Below, in pieces: positions 45,171 to 57,088 of a stretch of DNA of 64,000 nucleotides. Where the stretch lies: the NCBI GenBank assembly GCA_026018925.1, contig JAKSZU010000018.1:34480307-34544306 (forward strand). Reading direction: 5' to 3'. The notes below the pieces were generated by a model. It saw nothing but the letters and a program-made list of their open reading frames with translations, did no database searches and had not been told where the DNA came from. This stretch comes from Tupaia tana (Eukaryota; Chordata; Mammalia; Scandentia; Tupaiidae). The stretch's first letter is position 1. Each line of letters begins with the position of its first letter. Position numbers and translations under genes: made by a program.

Positions 45171-46318
45171 AGTAGTTAACTGTTTTGATTATTTACTGCT
45201 GTGAAACAAATTTTCCAAAACTTAGTGGTTTGAAACAATAACCGTCTTATCACGTTGTGGAGTGGTTGGATTGAGTGTTAACTGCTGGGACCACACTCGG
45301 AGGGTCAACAGAGACTGAGATAGTCAAGATAGGTGACAACACTTTGTGATGGTTGATGAGTATTTAGTCTAAGGTTCAGACAAGGAAAGAGAGGCTGATT
45401 CTCAGCTAAGGATATTTTTGTTGTACTCTCTATAATCTCTCAATGCAGTTGTTTTGCCTTTCTCACAGTATAGGGGCTGGATACCAAAAGGAAATGTTTT
45501 AAGAGGTAAAGGTAGACATTGTGGATCTCTTAAAGTCCAGCCTCTGAAGTTACAAAGGGTTACTTTGGCTATATTTTTTATTTGTTGAATCAAACAACAC
45601 ATGATCTAGACTTAAAAAGATGATAAAAATGAATGAGTGACAAAGTATTTGTATCTTTCATCTGTTGCACCAATTTACTTCAATTCTTCTTATTCATTGT
45701 GCCTTCTACTACTTTATAACAACAGTCATGTGGTTCTTCAAATCTTTACACGAGTTTCATCTTTTACTAACAGTATCTGTATTGACTTCAAACTCAACCA
45801 GATCCTATAATAAATTCCATATTCTCATTTCCTTGAAGATCATTTATTGTATCACTTAAGGTCCTTAATTGCATAAAATACACTCAAACTAATTTAAACA
45901 GAAAAGGATTTATTATAGGTCATTACAAGAATTTCTAGAGAAACAAGATTCTAGGTACACAGCTGGGAGCAAAAGAACCAAAATAGAAACCCATTCACAT
46001 GTGGAATGAGATACTTTCAGTAGAAATATTGATGTTGTTAACACTTCACCCTCAGAAGCTAGGAACCAAAGACTAGATCCAGAATCACTGCTTTCTCGGA
46101 AGAACTGAGCACCTCTGTTTGCAGGAGGACTTGACAACTGTGACCTCATGGATCTTATCTGTGCTTTCCAATTGATCCCAAGTACAACTGCAGCTGTCAG
46201 GGTATTTTGGAAATATAATCTATTTTCTAGCATCCAGGGTAAGGTACTTCTAGCATCTATTCTAATATCTATTATTTTTTAGAATCCAGAGTCTAGTGTT
46301 CAACACTAAACATTTTCA
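45171..46318. other. Unassigned, LTR/DNA-element-like traces
   Basis: 45190-45260 (TTTACTGCTGTGAAACAAATTTTCC, AAACTTAGTGGTTTGAAACAATAA) resembles a common mammalian interspersed repeat whose class I cannot name. 45895-46240 could be another old LTR. Low confidence. Confidence 0.3.
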
Positions 46319-46319
46319 A

Positions 46320-46502
46320 CCAGATACTTCTTCTTGGGGGGATAAGAGGTGTATTGTATATTGTAGGATGTTAAGCTGTATCCTTGGCCTCTGCTACTAC
46401 TAAATACCAATAGCATCAGTTCCCCTGCCAGGTTCTGACCATCAGAAAGGTTTCCAGTCATTGCCAAATATCCTCTTGAGGGGAACATTGTTTCCTGTTA
46501 AG
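46320..46502 (-). mobile_element. MER5A-like hAT element
   Basis: Antisense order: GTATATTGTAGGATGTTAAGC, CCTTGGCCTCTGCTACTAC, AATACCAATAGCATC, CCAGTCATTGCCAAATATCCTC. The L1 at 46519 inserted immediately downstream. Confidence 0.8.
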
Positions 46503-46518
46503 ATCTACTACTCCCAGT

Positions 46519-47703
46519 GAGACATTGGGGTAGTCAAAGACTTCTTAAATAAGACCCCCAAAGCATGACAATAATCCCCGAAATAGACAAGTGGGATTAC
46601 ATCCACTTAAGAAGTTTATGCACAGCAAAAGACATAGTAATTAGTGTGAATTGACAACTTTGGGTATGGGAGAATATTTTTGTAAACTGTGCCTCCCTTA
46701 AGGGCCTGACAACCAGAATACACAGGGAACCCAAATGGCTTACCTGGAAAAACATGATCAACTCAATTAAAAGATGAGAAAACGACCTGAATAAAAAGCT
46801 CTCTAAGAAAGACATACAAACAGCTAAAAGACATATAAAAAAAGCTCAACATTCTTCAACATAAGGGAGATGCAGATCAAAACCACAGTGAGATAACACC
46901 TAACCCCAGTCAGAATGGCTAAGATTTAAAAAAAATAAATGATAAGTGCTGGTGGGGTGTGGTGAAAGGGGAACTCTCCTATGCTGTTGGTGGGAATGTA
47001 AATTCCAGCCATTGTGGAGAACAATATAGAGATTTCTCAAAGATCTACAAATAGAGCTGTCATATGATCCAGCAATTCCACTCCTGAGTATCTACCCAAA
47101 GGATAGGAGAATGCTCAGTTGGAAAAGTGCTTGCACATCTATGTTTATTGTGCCATTATTCACAATTGCTAAGACATGGAACCAACCCAAATGTCCACTA
47201 GCAGATGAATGGATTGAAAAAGTGTGGCACATATACTCTATAGAATATGACTCAGCCATTAAAAAAAAAAAAAAAGTACAATCCTAGCATTTGATAGAAA
47301 GTGGATGAATATAAAAGATTTACTGCTGAGTGAAGCAAGCCAAGCTAAGAAAGAGAGACATTGTATGTCTTCATTTAACATATACGGACTGTCCGCACTC
47401 TGTGGTGGAAATTGAAAGACTAGAGGATATAGAAGCATGAAAAATGGTTAGGGATACTGAAGACAGTGTGGGAAAAGGGTGGGAGAAGGGGGAGAGTATG
47501 AGGAAAGAAATTAAGGAGAAAAATAGGCAGGAAATTTATGGGACATGGAAATGGATTATTATCTGTTGATGATAACGTGTATAGTATCCTGAACTGAATT
47601 GGTATGAAGAGTCTTCATGTTGGATAAATTCACTTGACAAGTTAAGTGATGTATATTGATTGAATATATAAAATAAAAATTAAATAAAATTTTTAGAAAA
47701 GAA
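46519..47703 (+). mobile_element. LINE-1, 5'-truncated (ORF2 C-terminus and 3' UTR)
   Basis: Starts within ORF2 at AGACTTCTTAAATAAGAC and follows the same text as 1690-3530 but without SINEs. The zinc-knuckle region is at about 46948-47000. The CTGTGGTGGA/GGGGAGAG 3' UTR leads to an A-rich end at 47640-47700. Target-site duplication CTACTACTCCCAGT (46505-46518) and CTACTACTCCTAGT (47704-47717). Frameshifts remove any coding capacity. It is a useful uninterrupted reference for the first L1. Confidence 0.93.
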
Positions 47704-47717
47704 CTACTACTCCTAGT

Positions 47718-48599
47718 TAACAAAGGCAGGCTAGATTGGAATAGGAATGAGACTACTAAGTAAACTGCAATACTCACAAAATAGATCAATAGGAAGTTAG
47801 TGTAGGATAAAAAGAAATTTCATGCTATCTCAAGGAGCGATGATACAAATAAAAATGTCATTTTACATATACTAATTTCTATTACCAAAGTGGAACGAAG
47901 ATAGTGGTAAAAGAAGTAGAGATGAATGTCTGCTCTTTCAACATGGTCATCCTCAGATAAATGCAATCTGGAGCCTGTCTCTGACTGAGGGTCTGACAAC
48001 TTGACAGGGATGGTTTTTCCTATGTAGGTGGGTGCAGAATAGCATTAGTTTGTCTGGATTTCTCTTCATTTAAATATTTGAAAAATCTGTATATGAAGGG
48101 CATAAGTGTAATATTGATGTTGGTGTCAATAATTCTCCACTGTCTATCTCTCATAACTTTTATTCCTTGAATCCAGGTTCTACTGGGGGTATTTTTAAAA
48201 AATAGCAATAGTAAACTGGTGAGCTAGAGGAGGGAGAATAGAGTCTATATATAATTGTGAGTAAGGAGTTTTTATTCTGTGCAGCTATAAGGATGTCAGC
48301 CCCATGGGAAATTGCTTTTGATACAGGAATCCCTAGAGAGACAGACGTGAAAGAGAGAGTGATGTTATGTTGTGTGACAGCAGATGATGAGAATGCAATT
48401 GGTCATCCAGCTCTAATCTTTATATTAAAACAAGTATTGTGCTGGGACAGGAAATTGAGTTAGCAGGGTTTAATCTGGTCCTTCCTGATACTTGGTTGGT
48501 GCTGGTATATTTATTAAGCATTTACCTTGAGCTCAGTCCTGTGAATAAAAAAGAAAAGTAGAAGATATGGGCCTTGGATTAACAAAAACTGTCAAATAT
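47718..48599. other. Unassigned sequence
   Basis: No gene. 48500-48530 (TATTTATTAAGCATTTACC) may be the edge of the following MIR. Confidence 0.4.
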
Positions 48600-48810
48600 G
48601 TATCACTACTTCAGATATTGAGAGCTCACAACCTGACAAGTGTCAGTAGACCTGCCTTACATGCTTTACTTTATTACATGCTTAAAATAATCCTGTAAGG
48701 GATATATTCTCATTATCTACACTTAGTAATATGTGTGTGCGAAGTCTAATAACTGAGCAGACTTTGAAATCAGGTCCATGTTTCTAATCATCAAATTTAC
48801 CACATGAAAC
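48600..48810 (-). mobile_element. MIR relic
   Basis: ACATGCTTTACTTTATTACATGC, AATAATCCTGTAAGGGATATATTC and ACTTTGAAATCAGGTCCATG follow antisense MIR order. Confidence 0.7.
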
Positions 48811-48924
48811 AGCCAAATTAGTTAATAGTATCTCTAATCTCCAAGTGGTATTATAAGAGTTTTCAGGTTTATAGTCACCAACCTCAAGCCCAGCAGAGAG
48901 AAACTCTTTCAATAATGCTGTATT

Positions 48925-49221
48925 GGGAACCAGCAGTTAGCATAATGGCTATGTCGCTGGACTTCCATGTAGTCGACCGTAGTTCGCATCCCAGACCTGG
49001 TGGCTTAAAACTCACACCGGGCACGTGTGCGTGTGTGCCCAAGATCCCGAGAGGAGAATGGAGGAGAAGGGATTGCGGCGTGACCATCCCCTCTGGGGGG
49101 TGATTTCTCACTTTCTGTCTCTCTGTCTCTCTCTGTCTGTCTGGTGAGCGCACGTACCCTATAGCGAAAACTTCTCAAAAAAAAAAAAAAAAAACAAACA
49201 AACAAACAAACAAAAAAACAA
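48925..49221 (+). mobile_element. SINE-L with (CAAA)n tail
   Basis: Full copy, B box AGTTCGCATCCC (consistent with decay of GGTTCGCGTCC). Poly(A) followed by CAAA repeats. Target-site duplication AATAATGCTGTATT at 48911-48924 and 49222-49235. Confidence 0.95.
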
Positions 49222-49425
49222 AATAATGCTGTATTTCCCAGTCGTACCCACAAAAACCCAATCTTTTGAATTGATTTAGGATATTTCTTGAATAAACTAC
49301 TAGGGATGGAGGATGGTAGTTAAATTACAGTGTTTGACCATGTCCAATGGTAAGCTGAGTCTCCATCCCAACTGAGCATCAATGAGACTGAAGAAGGTAA
49401 TGTGAGTTAGAGCTACTGTACCTCC

Positions 49426-49674
49426 TGGGGCCAGAGACAGCATAATGGTTATGTTGCTGGACTCCCACGTAGTTGACTGTGGTTTGAGCCCCAGACCCAG
49501 AGGCCTAAAACTCATGCAGGGCATGTGTACATGCATGCTCAAAATCCCAAGAGAAGAATTGAGAAGAAGGGATTGTAGCATGGCCATCTCCCCAGAGGGT
49601 GACTTCTCATTTTCTGTCTCTGTCTCTCTGGGGAGTGTGCACACCCTACAGCAAAAATCTCTTTAAAAAAGCAA
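49426..49674 (+). mobile_element. SINE-L, older copy
   Basis: Diverged head GGCCAGAGACAGCATAATGG and B box GGTTTGAGCCCC. Target-site duplication AGAGCTACTGTACCTCC / AGAGCTACTGTGCCTCC at 49409-49425 and 49675-49691. Confidence 0.93.
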
Positions 49675-49691
49675 AGAGCTACTGTGCCTCC

Positions 49692-50315
49692 ATTTTCCCT
49701 GACTTGTGATGTCAGTGGGTTCATTTGAGAGCTGAACATTCATACCCACCTGCAGCTGGAAGATTGAATGAGGCAGTGAGACTCAGGGTTAGTCAGCGCT
49801 CTGGTTTGTACCCTTCTCTCCTGGGTTTCCACCAGATTGGCATCAACAAAATGAAATGAGATGATAGAAGGTGAGCTAATTAACATTCCACTGTCCTCCA
49901 TTCCCCAGTGAAGGCCAGTAAGTAGTTGAGATTTCATCTCTGCTCTGCAGCAAAAGTGACAAATCAGTCCTCTGCCTCCCCGCTCTTTTTCACATCACTG
50001 GGGCCCATCAAAGAGGGATCTGAGTTTATATCTCAACATGAAGACAATAAGTTGGTTTGAGTTGAAACCCTGATTTTTCCAGAAAGATATCAGTGGGATA
50101 AGGACACTAATAAATTACCCTATCCTCTACAATGAGGTGGTACGAGTTATTGTTCCACTTTTTGGGGGTGATACCAGAGCAACTCAGAGGGAAGCTAAAC
50201 TAACACACCACCTGGCCCTTGTACTACACCACAGCAAAAAGACTTCCTGCTTGAGAAAAAAGATGAAAAAGAATCTAAATCTTCATAATACAATATCCCG
50301 AATGCACAGGATACC
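49692..50315. other. Unassigned sequence
   Basis: No gene or repeat recognised. Confidence 0.45.
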
Positions 50316-50334
50316 GTAAAAAAATTACTCATCA

Positions 50335-50622
50335 GGGAACCAGCAGTTAGCGTAATGGCTATGTCGCTGGACTCCCACGTAGTCGACCGCGGTTCGCGTC
50401 TCGGACCCGGTGGCTTACAACTCACGCCGGGCGCGTGTGCGTGCATGCCCAAGATCCCAAGAGGAGAATAGAGGAGAAGGGATTGCGGCGTGACCATCCC
50501 CCCTGGGGGGTGATTTCTCGCTTTCTCTCTATGTCTCTCTCTGCCTGTCTGGCGAGTGCACGCGCCCTATAGCGAAAAAAAAAAAAAAAAAAAAAAAAAA
50601 ACCTCTCCAAAAAAAAAAAAAA
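50335..50622 (+). mobile_element. SINE-L, very young, internal A-run expanded
   Basis: CpG-rich full copy: GTCGACCGCGGTTCGCGTC (B box with C for A), GCCGGGCGCGTGTGCGTG core, CACGCGCCCTATAGCG. About 28 A residues separate GCG from CCTCTCC, followed by a second poly(A). Target-site duplication ATTACTCATCA at 50324-50334 and 50623-50633. Confidence 0.96.
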
Positions 50623-50639
50623 ATTACTCATCACACCAA

Positions 50640-51420
50640 GAACCAGGAATATCACAATTTGAATGAGAAAAGACAATCAACAGATATCACTTAATACCAA
50701 GATGAATCAGATGTTTGAATTATTGGACAAGGATTTTAGAGGAGTCATTTTAAAAATTCCTTCAGTAAGCAATTATGTCATTCTCTTGAAATAAATGAAA
50801 AAGTAAAAAATCTCAGCCAAAAAATATGAAGTTATAAATAAAAACAAAATGAAAATTATGGAACTAAAAAATATAATAATGGGTAAAAAAACTCATTGGA
50901 TGCGTTCAAGAGCAGAGCAGAGATGACAAAGAATCACCTCGGGGACAGAGCAATAGAGTTTACCTAATCTAAACTACAGAGAAAATAGGCCAAAAGAAAA
51001 ATGAACAGAATCTCATGGACCTGTGTGAATGATAACAAAAGAGCTGACATTTGTTTCATCAGAATACCAGTAGAAGAAAGAGACTGATACTGAAGAAATA
51101 CTTCAAGAAATAATGGCTGAAAACTTTCCAAATTTGACAAAAGTCATTATCCCACATATTCAGGAAGCTGAGCCAACCCTAACTAAAATTAATAAGAAAG
51201 TCCACACCAAGGCATATAAAAAATAAACCTTTGAAAACTAAAAACAAATGAAATACTTGAAAGTGGCTACAGAGAAACCAGATATTATCTATAGGTGAAC
51301 ACAAATTCAAATAATGGTGGAATATTTCTTTCAAAATTACAGAGGACAGAATGAAGTGATACATTTTTCAACTATTGAAATAAAAGAATTGTCAACCATG
51401 AGAACTCCATGGATTTGTGG
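50640..51420 (+). mobile_element. Ancient L1/HAL1 ORF1 region
   Basis: Plus-strand ORF1-like nucleotide text: CAGATGTTTGAATTATTGGACAAGG, AATCTCATGGACCTGTGTG, AATAATGGCTGAAAACTTTCC, CAGGAAGCTGAGCCAACCC. It resembles the L1M/HAL1 ORF1 consensus. Many stops. No ORF2 follows, as far as I can tell. Confidence 0.7.
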
Positions 51421-52195
51421 GGAGGGAGTGGAAAAAAGAGGTGATAGGCTGAAACTTCTGTTCACGAAAGGGAGATTAACCACAGGGGAGACCGAAACAA
51501 CACATGCCATCTTGAACTATAAAGAATAACGATATTGTTCACTTCAGCTAAAATGTATTTGCATTTTTTGCTTTTGTAATTATGACCATTTCTGTATTTT
51601 TCAGAAATAATTTTGGATTTCTTCCATCACTGACAAATCTCAAAACATTTACCACTATGTGTTTTTCTTTTCTGTGTGAAATTACCTACTTTGCCACTAC
51701 TACAGTTAATTTCTGACCCAGGCTAGGTGAGCAAGACTGATTAGGAATAAGTGTGTCAATTTGGGATACCCTAGAAGGAATTTGGGGACCAAAATCCTTG
51801 GACTGCCTGTTTTTTTTTTTTTTTTTTTCCTCCACTAGGGATTGTCCTAGAAAATCATGTTGCTCTAAAAAAAGAGATTGAATTGTGTTGAGCTAGAGAT
51901 TCCTAATGACACCAACTGATTACTAGTATTAATATTAGACCTTTGTCATTCAATGGAAGTTGGTATTTGATTATTGAAGACAGGCACAAGAATAGGTTCT
52001 TCTGATCCCCCAATGCAAGAACCTTAACAACTGGTGCCTGAAGACAGAAAGGAAGGGTCTCACAAAACAGAGGTGAGGATGAAAGATGGAAAGCATTAAC
52101 AGCGGGCAAAACCAGTAGCTCTGCCATTTGATCATAGATCTATCAATGCCTGGATTCTGTTCCTAGACATTTATAAGCACTTTTAACCATTCCAA
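51421..52195. other. Unassigned sequence
   Basis: A T run at about 51811-51827 is the only simple feature. Confidence 0.45.
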
Positions 52196-52199
52196 ATTT

Positions 52200-52345
52200 C
52201 ATTTAATGACCCTTATATCATTTAATACTCCTCATATTTCTTAAATAGATTGGCCACAGATGATTATACCTATTCTGCAGATAGGGAAAAAAAAAAAAAA
52301 ACAGTATACAGATTTTACATGGCCCAGCTAACTGGCATAGAGAAC
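52200..52345 (-). mobile_element. MIR relic
   Basis: TATCATTTAATACTCCTCATATTTC, CCTATTCTGCAGATAGGG and CCCAGCTAACTGGCATAGAG follow antisense MIR. Confidence 0.65.
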
Positions 52346-52349
52346 TTGA

Positions 52350-53000
52350 AGTTATTTTAGTATCCTACCTACTGTACCTTAGACTTTTATTATAGACTTA
52401 AATCTTCATGTGATTTAAAATAATCCACCAATTAATGATCCCCTCAGCCTTAAACAACTCTCCCACCTGATCCCTGGCTAGCAAAGATAGTCCAAATAGA
52501 CTTTGCGACTCAGTGATGAGCAGTAGTTCTGTCATGACTAAATGGATCTTGCAAAGAGTCATTGAAAAGAGATCTTTTCACTCGGGAAACCACAGCTTGA
52601 AGGCTCAAAGCTGTGAAAGATAAATTAACCTTCCCTCGGACTTCATCCAACCTGCCAAGCAAACTGGAAGTAATTATTTTATGTGGGATGCTTATTGCCA
52701 TTACTGTGGCAGGGACTTGATTTCACCATTTAGCAGACCCATCTGTTCCTTCCTTGGCAGGCACTCTGATCACATCTCACCTGGGGCTCTGGCACTCTTG
52801 GGCCCTGATTGCAGGGAATGTCCGCAGCTAAGATATGGGGTATAGAGAGAGTAAGAAGACCTGATTTCCACCCCAAGTCTAGCTGGGGGGATGGGAATAA
52901 GTGTGAAATGATAAATACCCTTAAGAGCCATGTGTATAGTAAAAGAGTCGATTAGAGAGTGCCTATTTCCAAAAGTAAGCACTAATGTGCCATGCTCACA
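52350..53000. other. Unassigned sequence
   Basis: No gene or repeat recognised. Confidence 0.45.
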
Positions 53001-53004
53001 ACAG

Positions 53005-53190
53005 AGGCTCTGGTTTCACTATTTGCTATCTCTGTGTTCTTGGGGAAGATATATAACCTCTTTGTGCTTCAATTTTCTCAGTTAAAAAGATGGACACAAT
53101 AGCATTTATCTCATTGAGCAGTAAGTGAAGTTGATCTGAAGTGTTAGAATAAGTATTCAGTAAATGCTAGCTATTAATATTATGACAATG
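53005..53190 (+). mobile_element. MIR relic
   Basis: AGAGGCTCTGGTTTCACTATTTGC, ATAACCTCTTTGTGCTTCAATTTTC, AAAAAGATGGACACAATAGC and GTATTCAGTAAATGCTAGC follow MIR, nearly complete. Confidence 0.85.
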
Positions 53191-53234
53191 ATCAGACAAG
53201 GGAGAGAGCCATAGATCTGGTGAAAAAAGGCTTT

Positions 53235-53450
53235 CTTTTTTCTTTTAAGCTAATTTACTTATTTCTTTGGAGAGAGAGAGAGTCGGAATCTTGACACTGA
53301 TCTACCTCTGGCCTCATCCCACCCCAGATCATAGTCATGCATGTACCCTTGTATTCAGGGAGGTCTTTAGATGTGAAATGTGAAACTTCCAATATGCGTC
53401 CCTCCCAGAACATCACATTTTAGTGCTATACTACTATTTGACCCCAAAGA
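53235..53450 (-). mobile_element. SINE-C
   Basis: GGAGAGAGAGAGAGTC CT-rich end, CCCACCCCAGATCATAG and GGGGTCAAATAGTAGTATAGC sense head. Diverged. Confidence 0.7.
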
Positions 53451-53544
53451 AAGGCTTTCTTGGGTGGAAACTTGTTTGTGATTCCTGTTCCACTCATATC
53501 CCATTTTGCAGATGTATCTGCCACATTGGTCATTTTTTAAAATT

Positions 53545-53670
53545 TCAATTTCTTTTATACATTCAATCACATTATTTAGCTTGCAAAGTGAATATTCAAA
53601 CCAGTCCAGTCAACAATATGGTAACATTATCTTCAACAGATAATAACCTATTTCTTTGTCCCATAAATGC
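53545..53670 (-). mobile_element. L1 3' end, 5'-truncated
   Basis: TTTTATACATTCAATCACATTATTTAGCTTGCAAAGTGAATATTC is shared with 22410-22455. Then CCAGTCCAGTCAACAATATGG. Only the 3' UTR is present. Confidence 0.8.
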
Positions 53671-53689
53671 TTTTGTTTAAGCATGATCT

Positions 53690-54500
53690 AGTTGACCAAG
53701 AAAAAGCCAGTTGGAGTTTTCCCTCAGGAAATCAGGACCTGAGAAAGCCTTTATTCTTTTGGTGGCTCAGTCTATAAGAAGTAGAACTTTGGGGAGATGG
53801 TGACTGAGTCTCTTACTATGTGATCAAGAGAAAGCAGGATGGGAAAGACTTTAAAGGTCACATAAGGCTGTTGTCTTTATTTGGTAAACAAAGAGGCATT
53901 GGTGGGAGTTTCTCTGTAGGGACATAGAATCTGAAAGTCAGAATTTTAGAGAAGACCTGTTTTCCTCCTTTAGCCTGGGAAGTTCCTATTTTCTAGAAAA
54001 TACTTTTTAAGGATTCTGAAAGTTAGCACTGGCTGTAGATGTTATACTCTTTGTATTCAGGGTTTTGTAGCATTAATAGTTTCTAGCTCCTAGCATGCTG
54101 ACAATATTTTTCCTTTATAGGGAGGTTTCTGCAGTCCTGGCTAAGCTTTAACTATCTTTCTGATGGCTCCAATCTAATTTTTCAGACTAGACAATTACTG
54201 TTCATTTCCTCATAGGGAGAAGTTGCCAATGATTTCTATTTAGATCAGGAGCCATTTGGTGTCAGGTACCACATGGCAGCAAGAAATGATGAGCGCATAT
54301 GAACCATCACTTAAGTTCTTACTGAGATAGTTCTGTTGTCATGATGAGAAATACACATTAAAAATACTCTTACATCTTCATAAACAACAAATCAGTTGTG
54401 ACAAATGGCATGCCACTGTGTTCCTGAAACTCCAATTTCTGACTGAGACCCTAAAGAGAGGGGAACAGTTATATCATTCTGGCTTTTATGTACTTGGTAG
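53690..54500. other. Unassigned sequence
   Basis: No gene or repeat recognised. Confidence 0.45.
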
Positions 54501-54504
54501 TCTG

Positions 54505-54650
54505 GACATTGAAGTCAGTCTTGGCTTTGACACTATTTCTCTATCTACCATGTAATGATGTTGGGAGGATTAGATGATAGAAAGTATCAGCAAAGGGCCT
54601 GGCATAGGGTAAATGCTTGATAAATGATAGGAATTAGTATTATTTTTTAG
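54505..54650 (+). mobile_element. MIR relic, 3' part
   Basis: CTTGGCTTTGACACTATTTC, GGATTAGATGATAGAAAGTATCAG and GGGCCTGGCATAGGGTAAATGC are MIR 3' words. Confidence 0.7.
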
Positions 54651-54801
54651 TGATAACTCTCCAGAATGTGCTAATTTGATCTTTTTTAGCTAGATTACAA
54701 GTCTTTTAAAGAAGTGATAATAACATGTTGACATCTTCTAAAGCCTTGTACTACTTTTTTCGATCTCATTCACTTTATTTCTTCCTTGTGCGTTTAAATT
54801 C

Positions 54802-54836
54802 TGTGTGTGTGTGTGTGTCTGTGCGTGTGTGCATGC
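54802..54836 (+). repeat. (TG)n microsatellite
   Basis: Imperfect TG repeat at the 3' edge of an antisense L1. Confidence 0.9.
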
Positions 54837-55582
54837 AGTTTGATGAGTTTTAACACATGTATGGATTCTCATAACCACCACCACAATCAGGATTCCATCA
54901 CACTCCAAAAACTCCCTTGTGGTACTCCTTTGCAGGTAAACCCTTAATTCACCCTTGGCAACCACTACTCTGTTCTAGATCCCATACTTTTATCTTCTTC
55001 AGAGTGTTGTATAAACAGAAATACATCAATGTAATGTTTTGAGGCTTGTTTTTCATTTAGCATTAATGTCTTTGACAGCCATCCATCTTGTTATATTTAT
55101 CAATATAAATTTTTTTTAATAGTTGAATAGTATGCCATTTTATGGATGTACCAAAGTTGATCCTATTGAAGGACAGTTGTGTTATTTTTTAGCTTTCAGC
55201 TATTACAAATATATTATTTATGAACATTCACATGATCAGTCTTTACATGAACATATGCTTTCATTCTGGGGATGTGATAAATCCTTGGGGCAGAATGACT
55301 GGATCATATGATAAGTGTCTATTTAATTTTCCAGGAAAATGTTTTCAGAGTGACTATACCTTGTTGCATTCCCCCAATCTTGTATGAGAGTTCCATTTGT
55401 TCTGTATCCTCATCAGTTTTAATTTAGTATTAGTCATTTTAATAGTATGCAGTGGTATCTCATTTGGGTTTTAATGTGCAATTTCTTGATGACTAATGTC
55501 ATTGAGCACCTTTCTGTGTGCTTATTTCCCTTCTCTATATCCTCTTTAGTAAAGCATCTGTTTGTATTTTCTACCTATTTAT

Positions 55583-55826
55583 TTATTTTTTTTTTGCCAT
55601 AGGGTATGTGCACTTGCCAGAGAGAGACAGAGAAATGGAAAGTGAGAAATAACTCCTCAGGGAGAATTGCCATGCCATAATCCCTTCTCCTCCACTTCCC
55701 TCTCAGGATTTTGGGCATGCACACACATGTGTTCATGTGTTTTCCAAGTTGCCAGGTCCAGGATTCAAACATAGAGTTGACCGTGTTGGGTCTAGCACTT
55801 TAGTCACCATACCACCTGCTGACACT
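55583..55826 (-). mobile_element. SINE-L, diverged
   Basis: TTGCCATAGGGTATGTGCACTTGCC, GAAATAACTCC and CACCTGCTGACACT. The sense head lies at the right. Short flanking match TACCTATTT / TACCTAGTT. Confidence 0.88.
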
Positions 55827-56854
55827 CTCGTACCTAGTTTTAAAAATCAAGAAACAATTCATGTACCATAAAATTCAACTTTTTAAAAGATACCATTAAT
55901 TTGTCTTAGTATATTCATAAAGTTATGCAACTATCAACACTAATTTCAGAATATGATCATCACACCAAAAAGAAACTTTATTCCCATTACCAGTTACTCT
56001 CTCTTCTCCTCTTCCCTGGATCCCCTGAAAACCATTAATCTAAATTCAGTGTCTATTTGCCTATTCTGGGTACTCCATATAAATGGAATCATATGTATGT
56101 GGTCTTTTATAACCAACTTCTTTTACTTGCCATTAAAATTTCAATGTTTACTACTATCAGTACTTCATTTTCCTAGATGGATAATATTCCATTGTATGAA
56201 CATAACACACTTTGTTTATCGATTTATCGGTTGAAGAACATTTGGATTGTTTTCACTTTTTGTCTGTTATGAACAATGCTACTATAAACATTCGTGTGCA
56301 AGTTTTTGTGTGGGTATCTGTTTTCAGTTCTCTTGGATGAAATTCCCTTGAAGTGGAAATGCTAAGTAACATGAAAACTCTATGCTAGACCTTTTGAGGA
56401 AGTAACAAACTGTTTTCCATAGTTGTCCACCATTTCATATTCCCATCAGCAATGTATTAAGGTTCTAATTTTCCACATTATTGTCAACACTTGCTGTTCA
56501 TCTTTTTGATTATAGCAATCCTAGGTAGTATGAAGAGGTATTTTATGTTGCCTTTGATTTTTTTCTCCCTACTAATTAATGCTGTTAAACATATTTTCAC
56601 ATGCTTATTGACTATATATCTGTTTCAAAGAAATGTTCATTCAAATTGTTTGCCCATTTTAAACTTGGATTACTTTTTATCAGTGAGTTGTAAGTGTTCT
56701 CAATATATGCTAAATGCTAATTCTTTATTGGCTATATCAGAATACGATTCAAAAATATTTCCCCCATTCTGTGGGTTGTCTTTTTACTTCCTTGATGGTG
56801 TCCTTTGAAACTTGAAAGTTTTCAATGTACACAATTCACAATTTATCTCTATCT

Positions 56855-56880
56855 TTTTTAAAAGGTTTTTGCTTGCCACA

Positions 56881-56930
<50 letters not shown>

Positions 56931-57088
56931 AATCACCGCCCAGAGTGGATGGCCACTGCACAATTCCCTCTCCTCCAATTTCCTTTTGGGATTTTGGGCA
57001 TGTGCACACATGCACCAGTGTGATTTTCAAACTGCAGCCTGCCATGTGGGAGTCTAGCACCTGAACCACCACATCACCTGCTGTCCCT
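56855..57088 (-). mobile_element. SINE-L with (CA)n(GA)n
   Basis: 3' end TTTTGCTTGCC is followed by (CA)n and (GA)n, expanded from the CT-rich stretch at 56877-56924. Core and head run to CACCTGCTGTCCCT. Confidence 0.85.
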
